Notes under the pieces: generated by a model | Told to the model about the DNA's origin: nothing | The model's database searches: none | Seen by the model: the letters and a program-made list of their open reading frames with translations, nothing else | In this document: piece after piece, positions 52,336 through 60,477 of the stretch | Numbering within the stretch: the first letter of the stretch is position 1 | Layout: each line of letters starts with the position of its first letter | Position numbers and translations under genes: made by a program | Origin: CALZIK01 sp945787635 | GTDB taxonomy: Bacteria > Acidobacteriota > Thermoanaerobaculia > Multivoradales > JAHEKO01 | Assembly: GCA_947259725.1 (NCBI GenBank) | Contig: CAMYNM010000008.1 | Coordinates: forward strand, 62,001 to 126,000 | Reading direction: 5' to 3' | DNA length: 64,000 nucleotides

Positions 52336-54972
52336 ATGGCGCTTGTGTTGAGGACTGGAATCCTGCTCTGCTGCCTGGTCGCGATGGCGGCTGGAGGCCT
52401 GCACGCCTCCGGCGCCGTTCTCCTCGAGGCCCTGACCGACGGCAGCGCGGTCGAGCTTCCGGATCTCGACCCGGCGGTGCCCTCTCCGGCCGACTATCTC
52501 GGCTATTCCCTGGGCGAAAGGTTCACTCACCACGAGCAGATCGTTCACTACCTCGACCGGCTGGCCGAGGTCTCCGATCGCGTCAGCATCCGGAGGTACG
52601 GCACGACCTACGAGGGCAGACCGCTCAAGCTCCTCGCGATCACGAGCCCGGAGAATTCCGCGCGCCTCGACGCGATTCAAGACGGGTTGCAGACCCTGGC
52701 GCGAACGAACGAGCTTTCCGAGGCCGACCTCGCCGCAACTCTCGAAGCGACTCCGATCGCCGTCTGGCTAGCCTACGGAATCCACGGCAACGAGGCGTCT
52801 TCGGCCGAAGCGGCGATGGCCGCGGCCTATGTGTTCGCCGCGGCTCAGGGAGAGTGGTCCGAGCTTCTCGAAAGGGCCGTGATCTTGATCGACCCGCTGT
52901 GCAATCCCGACGGCCGGGAACGCTACGTCCACTTCTTCGAGACCCAGCGCGGGCGCGTTCCCGACCCGCTTCCCGCGGCGGCCGAGCACGCCGAGCCCTG
53001 GCCGGCCGGCCGCCAGAATCACTACCTGGTCGATCTCAATCGGGACTGGGCCTGGATCACCCAGCGGGAGACCCAAGATCGCATCCGGGCCTACCGGTCC
53101 TGGGATCCCCAGGTCTACGTCGATTTCCACGAGATGAGTTCTCGATCGACCTACTTTTTCCCACCTTCGGCGGAGCCGATCCATCCCAACATCAATCCGA
53201 AGGCGCTTTACTGGCTGGAAACCTTCGGGCGAGCCAACGCCGGCGCCTTTGACAGTCGCGGGTGGGTCTACTACGTGGGCGAGCGCTTCGACCTCTTCTA
53301 CCCCGGCTACGGAGACTCCTACCCGAGCCTGCGCGGAGCCGTCGGCATGACCTACGAGATGGCCGGACATGGACACGCCGGCCAGGCGATCGAGCGGCCG
53401 GACGGTTCGCTGCTCACCCTCGCGGACCGGGTGGCCCGGCACCTGACCACTTCGATCGCGACCACCCGCACGGCCATTCAGAACCGGACGGCGCTACTCG
53501 CCGACTTTGCCGCCTCCCGGCGCCGGAGCGTCGAAGCTCCTCAGCTCACGTATCTCTGGCCGGCAAACCAGCAGGAGGCGCGCTCCGCAGCCGACCTGCT
53601 GATGAGCCATGGCGCCGAAGTCGGCATTCTGAAAAACGACCTCACGCTGCGAGCAGAGAGGCTTTCGGGCGGCGTCGCGGAAACGCGAGACTTTGCCGCG
53701 GGCACCTACGCGGTATCCACCCGCCAACCTCTGGGTAACCTGATCCGCACGCTCCTCGACCTCGACGCGTCGATGTCTGAGTCCTTTCTCGAAGAGCAGA
53801 GGCGGCGGCTCGAACAGAATCGATCGACCGAGTTCTACGACATCACCGCCTGGTCTCTGCCGCTGGCATACAACCTCGACACCTGGGTCAGCAAGAGCCC
53901 GGTCGAAGAGCTGGCGCCGGTGGCCGAGTTCGCCTCGGCGGCGAGCACCGGAGGCAGTCTGGGGTTTTTGATTCGGCCGCAGGGCCTGGCCGGCTACAGG
54001 CTGACGAGCGCACTTCAGGCTCGCAACGTGGGCTTCCGGGTCGCACTCAACGAATTCACCCTCGGTGCCACCGACTATCCGAGCGGCACGGTGTTCGTGC
54101 CCAGGCGCGGCAACGCCGGGTCGCTCGAAGAGACCGTCAGCGGCCTGGTTCGGGCGGCGGGAGTGACGGTCGAAGCTGCCGACTCGGGCTACGCCGACAA
54201 GGGCAACTCGCTCGGCTCGGACGCCGTAGTCAGCGTGCGTCCACCTCGTATCGGACTGGTCGGCGGCGAAGGCGTCAGCGCGACCTCGTTCGGTTTTCTC
54301 TGGCATCTGCTCGACCAGCAGGTGCAAACTGCCCATCATCGGCTCAAGCTAAACTCTCTCGAAGCCATCGACCTCGCCGAGTTCGACGTGCTGGTGCTGC
54401 CCAGCGGCCGCTATGGAGACACCGCTCCGGAGAGCCTTGCCAAGAAGATCGACGGCTGGGTGCAAAGCGGCGGCATCCTGGTCGCCGTCGGCCGAGCGTC
54501 GGAGTGGCTCCGGCAGCACGAGCTCAGCTCGATCAAGGCCTGGCAGCCGCCGAAGCCGGATACCGGGGACAACGCCGTCACCGAGATCACGCCCTCGAAC
54601 CGGGAGCTCTACACGCCGGGAGTGGCACTGCGCACCGAGGTCCGCCGCCCCCATCCCCTGACCGTCGGCGTCGACGGCTCGCCGGCCGTGCTCTACACCG
54701 GTACGGATATCCTGCTACCGACCGGCGACCCCCGCCACGATGTGGTCGTCGCCGCCAAGGAAAATCCGGTCCTGGCCGGTTTCGCCTGGCCGGAGGCCGA
54801 GGAGCGGTTGAAGGGCTCGCTCCTGGTTGGGCTCGAGCCCCGAGGGCGCGGCGCCCTGGTGGTCTTCTCCCAGGACCCGAGCTTCCGGCTGTTCTGGCGG
54901 AGCACGTCGCCGGTCTTCTTGAACACCGTCCTGTTCGGCCCCAGCTTCGCCGAGCACGGGCACTTACGGTAA
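52336..54972 (+). CDS. Secreted M14-family zinc carboxypeptidase-like protein
   Basis: The ATG at 52336 (AAAGG 7 nt upstream) is preferred over a TTG at 52312; 878 residues. Signal peptide to ~23. The M14 zinc ligands are complete: H150 and E153 in GIHGNEASS, H265 in DFHEMSSRS; the catalytic Glu is E341 in TYEMAGHG; DLNRDW lies between. About 480 further residues follow, including a glutamine-amidotransferase-like segment (ADLAEFDVLVLPSGRYG...WVQSGGILVAVG), as in long bacterial M14 proteins. Extracytoplasmic peptidase. Followed by a strong hairpin. Confidence 0.9.
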   Translation: MALVLRTGILLCCLVAMAAGGLHASGAVLLEALTDGSAVELPDLDPAVPSPADYLGYSLGERFTHHEQIVHYLDRLAEVSDRVSIRRYGTTYEGRPLKLLAITSPENSARLDAIQDGLQTLARTNELSEADLAATLEATPIAVWLAYGIHGNEASSAEAAMAAAYVFAAAQGEWSELLERAVILIDPLCNPDGRERYVHFFETQRGRVPDPLPAAAEHAEPWPAGRQNHYLVDLNRDWAWITQRETQDRIRAYRSWDPQVYVDFHEMSSRSTYFFPPSAEPIHPNINPKALYWLETFGRANAGAFDSRGWVYYVGERFDLFYPGYGDSYPSLRGAVGMTYEMAGHGHAGQAIERPDGSLLTLADRVARHLTTSIATTRTAIQNRTALLADFAASRRRSVEAPQLTYLWPANQQEARSAADLLMSHGAEVGILKNDLTLRAERLSGGVAETRDFAAGTYAVSTRQPLGNLIRTLLDLDASMSESFLEEQRRRLEQNRSTEFYDITAWSLPLAYNLDTWVSKSPVEELAPVAEFASAASTGGSLGFLIRPQGLAGYRLTSALQARNVGFRVALNEFTLGATDYPSGTVFVPRRGNAGSLEETVSGLVRAAGVTVEAADSGYADKGNSLGSDAVVSVRPPRIGLVGGEGVSATSFGFLWHLLDQQVQTAHHRLKLNSLEAIDLAEFDVLVLPSGRYGDTAPESLAKKIDGWVQSGGILVAVGRASEWLRQHELSSIKAWQPPKPDTGDNAVTEITPSNRELYTPGVALRTEVRRPHPLTVGVDGSPAVLYTGTDILLPTGDPRHDVVVAAKENPVLAGFAWPEAEERLKGSLLVGLEPRGRGALVVFSQDPSFRLFWRSTSPVFLNTVLFGPSFAEHGHLR

Positions 54973-54982
54973 AAGGTCGGGA

Positions 54983-55007
54983 GGGGACACGATGGAATCG
55001 TGTCCCC
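54983..55007. terminator. Strong hairpin after the M14 peptidase gene
   Basis: GGGGACACGAT-GGA-ATCGTGTCCCC is a perfect 11-bp stem, 10 bp after the stop codon. No U-tract follows, but placement and stability suggest transcription termination or 3' end protection. Confidence 0.55.
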
Positions 55008-55110
55008 GATCTTGCTCCGGCCGCCGAAATGATCTACGCTTCATTGCCCTCGGTCGCCGGTCCGGGAATTCGCGCCGGCCGACACGCGTTACCAGGGCGA
55101 GGACTTTCAT

Positions 55111-55320
55111 ATGAAGAACGATCTGCATCCCGAACTCCATCGCATCACGGTGACCTGCGCCTGCGGGAACTCCTTCGAAACGCACTCGACAAAGTCCGAG
55201 CTCCGGCTCGAGATCTGCAGCGCCTGCCATCCGTTCTTCACCGGAAAGCAGAAGCTGGTCGACTCCGCCGGCCGCGTCGAGCGCTTTCAGCGCCGCTACG
55301 GCCTGCAAAGCGCATCCTAG
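55111..55320 (+). CDS. rpmE: 50S ribosomal protein L31
   Basis: 69 residues. Zinc-type L31: CACGN (C-x-C) and CSACHPFFTGKQK carry the four metal-ligand positions. N-terminal MKNDLHPELHRITVTCACGN is characteristic, and VDSAGRVERFQRRYG closes the family signature. Upstream of prfA, the common rpmE-prfA order in many bacteria. Confidence 0.95.
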   Translation: MKNDLHPELHRITVTCACGNSFETHSTKSELRLEICSACHPFFTGKQKLVDSAGRVERFQRRYGLQSAS

Positions 55321-55410
55321 CCTGGCGGTTCGTGTCGAGCGGCGCCGGCGGCGCCGTGTGGGAGAGCTGCGCGCGCGATTCGAGATCCTAAAAAACGCTT
55401 CTAGAAAACC

Positions 55411-56493
55411 ATGCTCGAACAACTTGAAGCCATCGAGGCCCAGCACGCCGAGTTGGCCGAGAAGCTGGCCACCCCGGAGCTTCTCGCCGACCCCAAGGCC
55501 TATGGCGAGACCAGCAAGAAGCTGGCGGCGCTGGCCACCGTCGTCGAACTGACCGGGAAGTTCCGCAAGCTGCGGCACCAGGCCGAGGAAACTCGCGAGC
55601 TGCTGTCCTCCATGGACAAGGACGACGAGCTCTACGCCATGGCCTTCGAGGAACAGGAAGCACTGCAGACGAAGCTCGCCGATCTGGAAGAGCGGCTCAA
55701 GCTCGAGCTCGTCCAAAAGGACCCTAACGACGAACGCAACGTGGTTCTCGAAATCCGCGCAGGTACCGGCGGCGACGAGGCCTCCCTATTCGCCGCCGAG
55801 CTGTTTCGGATGTACAGCCGTTTCGCGGAAAACCAGAAATGGCGGGTCGAGATCATCGACCTTTCCGAGTCCGGGATCCGGGGAATCAAGGAAGTCTCGG
55901 CGATCATCGAGGGTCGCGGTGCCTACAGCCGGCTCAAGTACGAGGCCGGCGTTCACCGCGTGCAGCGGGTTCCCGAAACCGAAGCCTCGGGCCGCATCCA
56001 CACTTCCGCTGTAACCGTCGCCGTGCTTCCCGAGGCGGAGGATGTCGAGATCGAGATCGCGGAAAAAGACCTGAGGATAGACCGGTTCTGCTCTTCGGGA
56101 CCGGGCGGCCAGGGGGTGAACACCACCTACTCGGCGGTTCGGATCACCCACCTTCCCACCGGGCTCGTGGTGAGCTGCCAAGACGAGCGTAGCCAGATCA
56201 AGAACAAGGCGAAGGCCATCCGGGTGTTGAAGGCGCGCCTGCTCGAAATCGAGCGAGAGAAAGCCGACTCAGAGCTCACCGCCGAGCGGCGCAAGATGGT
56301 CGGAACCGGAGATCGATCGGAGAAGATCCGGACCTACAACTTCCCCCAGAACCGGATCACCGACCATCGCATCGGCTTGACCATGCATCAGCTACCGACG
56401 GTTCTCGAGGGAGACCTCGATCCCCTGATCGAGCCTCTGGCGACCCATTTTCAAGCCGTCCAGATGCGCGAGGCCGCCGAGGCTCGAACCTGA
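55411..56493 (+). CDS. prfA: Peptide chain release factor 1
   Basis: 360 residues. Domain 1 coiled N-terminus; PCRF domain with NVVLEIRAGTGGDEASLFAA; stop-codon-recognition segment RVPETEASGRIHTSA (PxT as PET); catalytic GGQ at G232-G233-Q234 in SSGPGGQGVNTTYSAVRITH. The GGQ is the substrate of PrmC, encoded 1.5 kb downstream. Recognises UAA and UAG. No frameshift site, as expected for RF1. Confidence 0.97.
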   Translation: MLEQLEAIEAQHAELAEKLATPELLADPKAYGETSKKLAALATVVELTGKFRKLRHQAEETRELLSSMDKDDELYAMAFEEQEALQTKLADLEERLKLELVQKDPNDERNVVLEIRAGTGGDEASLFAAELFRMYSRFAENQKWRVEIIDLSESGIRGIKEVSAIIEGRGAYSRLKYEAGVHRVQRVPETEASGRIHTSAVTVAVLPEAEDVEIEIAEKDLRIDRFCSSGPGGQGVNTTYSAVRITHLPTGLVVSCQDERSQIKNKAKAIRVLKARLLEIEREKADSELTAERRKMVGTGDRSEKIRTYNFPQNRITDHRIGLTMHQLPTVLEGDLDPLIEPLATHFQAVQMREAAEART

Positions 56494-56509
56494 CCTCGCG
56501 CTCCGACCA

Positions 56510-57271
56510 CTAGTCTTTCCGGCGATCGCCCAGTGCCGCGTCTTCGCCTGGAAGGGGCTCGTCGGCGAAGACGACGTCGATCCGTCGGACCTCGGCATTC
56601 TCGAACGCGCCGCTCAGCCAGTTGCGCACGAAGACTTCGGTGTGGCGCCGGGCGGTTTCCCTGACGATCGGAATGTGCTCTCGAGCGCGCTGGCGCGAGA
56701 GCTCGGTCAGGCCGGCCTGGAGTGCCGCGATGGCCGCGTCCTCGTCGCGAAAAACGCTCGACGCGCGAATCTCGTAGTCGAGGCGCGACACATCCAGCGC
56801 CGGCGAGCTGAAGCGAAGCCGGGGCGCTCGGACCCGCAGGTCGCGATCCCTCAGCTCGAACTCCCAGGCGTCGGCGAGATCCAGAAAATAGACATACTCG
56901 ACCGGAACACGCGCCTCGACCACGACCTCCGGTAGCTTCAGGGTCCCCCAAAGAACGCTATTCGACTCTCTGCGCGCGTAGATCTCGGTCTGGTCGAGCT
57001 CCGCGACGATCAGCTTGTTGCCTCCGGCGAGTCGGGTCGCGTGGCTGATAAAGGTGGTCTCGATCGTTCCCTGCCGGAAAGCGGCGGCCAATCCCTTGAG
57101 ATCGCCGACGATCTCCCGGCCCGCCTCCACGGTACGGCCCGGCACCCCGAGCACCCAGCGAACCGCGTAGACCCCAGCGAGAATGGCGACGATCGCCAGC
57201 GCGGCCACTGCGATCGCCCAGGCGCGGCCCGATGTCGAGATTCGACGCACGTGGCTCCAGTCTACGCTCAA
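56510..57271 (-). CDS. DUF4230-family membrane-anchored protein
   Basis: 253 residues from a TTG; one helix (~18-42: AWAIAVAALAIVAILAGVYA), then a DUF4230 body with LAGGNKLIVAELDQTEIYAR, VPVEYVYFLDLADAWEFELR and LRVRAPRLRFSSPALDVSRL. Function unknown; probably periplasmic and membrane-tethered. It lies antisense between prfA and the cytochrome gene, convergent with prfA (16 bp apart). Confidence 0.8.
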   Translation of the reverse strand: MSVDWSHVRRISTSGRAWAIAVAALAIVAILAGVYAVRWVLGVPGRTVEAGREIVGDLKGLAAAFRQGTIETTFISHATRLAGGNKLIVAELDQTEIYARRESNSVLWGTLKLPEVVVEARVPVEYVYFLDLADAWEFELRDRDLRVRAPRLRFSSPALDVSRLDYEIRASSVFRDEDAAIAALQAGLTELSRQRAREHIPIVRETARRHTEVFVRNWLSGAFENAEVRRIDVVFADEPLPGEDAALGDRRKD

Positions 57272-57406
57272 ACTCCCCCACGATCGGGTGGGATCCTATC
57301 CCGCCTGGGCGGAGGTTGCAGGGTCCTCCGCCGGTCCACACTATGGGTTACGGGGTAGTCGGCTAGAATAGCGACTACCAGCTAGGCCCCAGAAACGGAG
57401 GACGTC

Positions 57407-57895
57407 GTGAAAAGAACCAATATCTTCGGATTCGGAGCGGTGGCGTTGATCGCCGCGGCAACCTTCCTTCCGGCGCAGGAGCCGGCCACCGATCCGGACC
57501 CGGGCGAGAACCGGGGCTTCATGGCGGCCAAGGGCCGCGTTACCTTCCGGCGATACTGTGCCAGCTGTCACGGCGAAAAGGCCGACGGCACGGGCCCGGT
57601 GGCCAGGATGCTCAAGGTCCAGCCCACCGACCTGCGCGTTCTGACCCAGAAGAACGACGGCGAGTATCCCACCGATCGCGTCTCCGCGTTCATCGACGGC
57701 CGCGAAGAAGTCGCGGCGCACGGCAGGCGCGACATGCCCGTGTGGGGCGAAGTCTTCCAGACCTCGCTGGTCGCCAACCCGGCAGCGCCGGACGAGGACG
57801 GCGAGGCCAGAGCCGCGCGCAAGGGGCGCGAGCTCATGCTCTACCTCGAGACGATCCAGAAAACAGTTCCGGTCAAGAGCGACGAGGAGGAGTAG
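57407..57895 (+). CDS. Secreted mono-heme cytochrome c
   Basis: A GTG start with ACGGAGGA upstream; 162 residues. Signal peptide (FGAVALIAAATFLPAQ), heme site CASCH (C51, C54, H55), probable axial Met110 in RRDMPVWG. Small class I fold, as in soluble electron carriers or c-type subunits of oxidases. Periplasmic. Redox partner not evident from neighbours. Confidence 0.88.
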   Translation: MKRTNIFGFGAVALIAAATFLPAQEPATDPDPGENRGFMAAKGRVTFRRYCASCHGEKADGTGPVARMLKVQPTDLRVLTQKNDGEYPTDRVSAFIDGREEVAAHGRRDMPVWGEVFQTSLVANPAAPDEDGEARAARKGRELMLYLETIQKTVPVKSDEEE

Positions 57896-57949
57896 ACCGG
57901 CGGGCACGACGACTCCGGGTGAGCTTCCCATCACGGTAGACTCCCGCCC

Positions 57950-58798
57950 GTGATGTTGGGTGAACTCGTCGAACTGGCCCGCTCGAGCCTCGCCCGGGCC
58001 GACTTCGGACCCGCGCAGCGAGAGGCCTATCTGCTTCTCGGTCACGTCCTCGGGCTCACCGAAGCGCAGGTTCTCGCTCGCTGGGACCAGCAGATTCCAG
58101 AAGAGCCCGAGCAGCGGTTTCGGCACATGCTCGAACGCCGTCTCAGAGGCGAGCCGGTCGCCTACATCCTCGGCCGGCGCGAGTTCTACGGCCGGTCCTT
58201 CCGGGTCGATTCCAGCGTCCTGATTCCGCGACCGGAAACCGAGCACGTTGTCGAGGCGGCGCTGTCACTGCCGCTGCCGCCTCAGCCGAGGGTCCTCGAC
58301 CTGGGCACGGGCTCCGGCTGTCTCGCCGTCACTCTCGCCCTGGAGATCGACCGAGCTTCGGTCGTGGCCGTCGACATCTCGCCCGCGGCTCTCTCGGTCG
58401 CGCGCGCCAACGCCTTCGACCTGATCGGTGACCGGGCGTTCGATCGGATTCAGTTCGTCGCCGGAGACCTGGCAGGATCGCTGTCGCTCGAGGGCTTTGA
58501 TCTGGTGGTCTCGAACCCTCCCTACATCGGCCTGGACGAAGAGGCGTTTCTCTCACCCGAGATCCGCGAGTTCGAGCCTCGGGCAGCGCTATTTTCTCCC
58601 GACGGAGATGACGCGATCATCAGACGCCTCCTGGCTGAACTGGAAGGACTGACCTCGGGCAGTCATCTGGTCGTCGAAATCGGCCATCGCCAGTCACGGC
58701 GCGTGACCGACTCTCTGGCGCGTTCGGGCTTCGAGCTGACCTCCATGACCGAGGACTACCAGGGCATTCCGCGGGTCGCAACCGCCCGGCGCAGGTAG
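57950..58798 (+). CDS. prmC: Release-factor glutamine methyltransferase PrmC
   Basis: 282 residues (GTG 57950 or ATG 57953). N-terminal helical domain with AQREAYLLLGHVLGL and GEPVAYILGRREFYG; SAM-binding VLDLGTGSGCLAVTLA; catalytic NPPYIG that grips the Gln side chain. Methylates the GGQ glutamine of RF1/RF2. It usually directly follows prfA; here a DUF4230 gene and a cytochrome gene intervene. Confidence 0.95.
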   Translation: MMLGELVELARSSLARADFGPAQREAYLLLGHVLGLTEAQVLARWDQQIPEEPEQRFRHMLERRLRGEPVAYILGRREFYGRSFRVDSSVLIPRPETEHVVEAALSLPLPPQPRVLDLGTGSGCLAVTLALEIDRASVVAVDISPAALSVARANAFDLIGDRAFDRIQFVAGDLAGSLSLEGFDLVVSNPPYIGLDEEAFLSPEIREFEPRAALFSPDGDDAIIRRLLAELEGLTSGSHLVVEIGHRQSRRVTDSLARSGFELTSMTEDYQGIPRVATARRR

Positions 58799-58813
58799 CG
58801 ATTCCGGCTCACG

Positions 58814-60121
58814 ATGGACAAGCTGCGCATTCAGGGACCCTGCCGGCTCGAGGGCACGACCGTCGTCGCGGGCGCCAAGAACGCGGCCCTGCCGGCCCTG
58901 GCCGCCTGTCTCCTGACCGAAGCAACGGTCACCCTCACCCGGGTACCCGCGGTCCGCGACCTGTGGACCATGCGCAAGCTCTTGGAGCATCTCGGGGTCA
59001 ACTGCTCGTCGTCGAGCGGCGCGCTCGAGCTGCGTCACATCACCCCTTCGGAGATCGACGACGCTCCCTACGATCTGGTCAAGACAATGCGGGCGAGCGT
59101 CCTGGTCCTGGGACCTCTGGTCGCGCGCCTCGGCCACGCCCGGGTCTCTCTGCCGGGTGGGTGCGCGATCGGAGTCCGGCCGATCGATCAGCACCTGGCC
59201 GGCCTCGAAGCGCTGGGCGCCGACGTTACCCTCGAGCACGGCTACGTCACCGCGCGAACGCCGCCCTCGGCCTCCGGAGCCGGCCGTCTTCGCGGAGCGC
59301 GTTTCCGATTCTCCTTTCCCACGGTGGGCGGGACGGAGAACGTGCTCATGGCCGCGACCCTGGCGAGGGGCACCACCGTGCTCGAGAATTGCGCCTGTGA
59401 GCCCGAAATCCGAGATCTCGGCCTGCTCCTGACCAAGATGGGTGCCAGGATTTCCGGCGCAGGCACGGCGACGATCGAGATCGAAGGGGTCGATTCACTT
59501 TCCGGCGCCGAGCACTCCATCTTGCCGGACCGCATCGAGGCCGGCACCTATCTGATCGGCGCCGCCATGACCGCCGGCCGAGTCACGGCCACCGATACTG
59601 TAGCTGCCGATCTGGCGCCCCTCCTGGAGCAGCTGGCCGAATGCGGCTGCGCGGTCGACTGTTCCGCGTCGACCATCACGGTGGAGCGGTCAGGCGGCCT
59701 CCAGCCGCGAAACATCGTCACCGCGCCCCACCCGGGGTTTCCGACCGACCTCCAGGCTCAGTACTTGGCGCTCATGACCCAGGCCGCGGGCACCTCCGCG
59801 GTTTGCGAAACCGTTTTCGAGAACCGCTTCCAGCACGTGCCCGAGCTTCGGCGCATGGGCGCCGAGATCGAAGTCGCCGGCAACCTGGCCCGGGTCACGG
59901 GCCCCACCCAACTGACCGGAGCCCGGGTCATGGCCACCGACCTTCGCGCGTCCGCTTGCCTCGTCTTGGCGGCTCTGGCCGCGCACGGAGAATCCATCAT
60001 CGACCGGATCTATCACCTCGACAGGGGCTACGAATCGATGGAACTGAAATTGCAGCAACTGGGAGCGGCGAGTTGTGTCGAGCGGATTGAGTCGTTCCAG
60101 GACGAGAGGCCCAAACAGTGA
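58814..60121 (+). CDS. murA: UDP-N-acetylglucosamine 1-carboxyvinyltransferase
   Basis: 435 residues of the EPSP-synthase fold. K22 in GAKNAALPALAA; catalytic loop LPGGCAIGVRP with C117, the fosfomycin-binding Cys; DLRASACLVLAALAA and IDRIYHLDRGYE near the end. First committed step of peptidoglycan synthesis, in the cytoplasm. Starts 15 bp after prmC and overlaps the HIT gene start, so all three are likely one operon. Confidence 0.97.
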   Translation: MDKLRIQGPCRLEGTTVVAGAKNAALPALAACLLTEATVTLTRVPAVRDLWTMRKLLEHLGVNCSSSSGALELRHITPSEIDDAPYDLVKTMRASVLVLGPLVARLGHARVSLPGGCAIGVRPIDQHLAGLEALGADVTLEHGYVTARTPPSASGAGRLRGARFRFSFPTVGGTENVLMAATLARGTTVLENCACEPEIRDLGLLLTKMGARISGAGTATIEIEGVDSLSGAEHSILPDRIEAGTYLIGAAMTAGRVTATDTVAADLAPLLEQLAECGCAVDCSASTITVERSGGLQPRNIVTAPHPGFPTDLQAQYLALMTQAAGTSAVCETVFENRFQHVPELRRMGAEIEVAGNLARVTGPTQLTGARVMATDLRASACLVLAALAAHGESIIDRIYHLDRGYESMELKLQQLGAASCVERIESFQDERPKQ

Positions 60122-60465
60122 ATCAGGACTGTATCTTCTGCCGGATCGTCTCGGGCCAGATTCCAGCGAAAACGGTTTACGAAGACGATCGGTTGATCGC
60201 CTTTCACGACGTTTCGCCACAAGCGCCGGTCCACGTATTGCTGATTCCCAGAGCTCACATCTCGACGTTGCTCGAAACGACCGACGACGATGCGAGTCTC
60301 CTGGGTGAGCTTCAACACCGAGCGGTCGAGATCGCGCGCGCGCTCGGCCTCGACAAGACCGGCTTTCGGCTCGTGACCAACTGTCTCGAAGATGCCGGCC
60401 AATCGGTCTTTCACATTCATTTGCACTTGCTCGGTGGCCGCAAGTTCTCCTGGCCCCCGGGCTGA
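60118..60465 (+). CDS. HIT-family (HinT-like) nucleotide hydrolase
   Basis: 115 residues from a GTG overlapping the murA stop (GTGA). N-terminal CIFCRIVSGQIPAKTVYEDD with zinc-type Cys; catalytic histidine triad SVFHIHLHLLGG (H99, H101, H103). Family activity is hydrolysis of nucleoside phosphoramidates. Confidence 0.95.
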   Translation: MNQDCIFCRIVSGQIPAKTVYEDDRLIAFHDVSPQAPVHVLLIPRAHISTLLETTDDDASLLGELQHRAVEIARALGLDKTGFRLVTNCLEDAGQSVFHIHLHLLGGRKFSWPPG

Positions 60466-60477
60466 GGCGCGATCGCA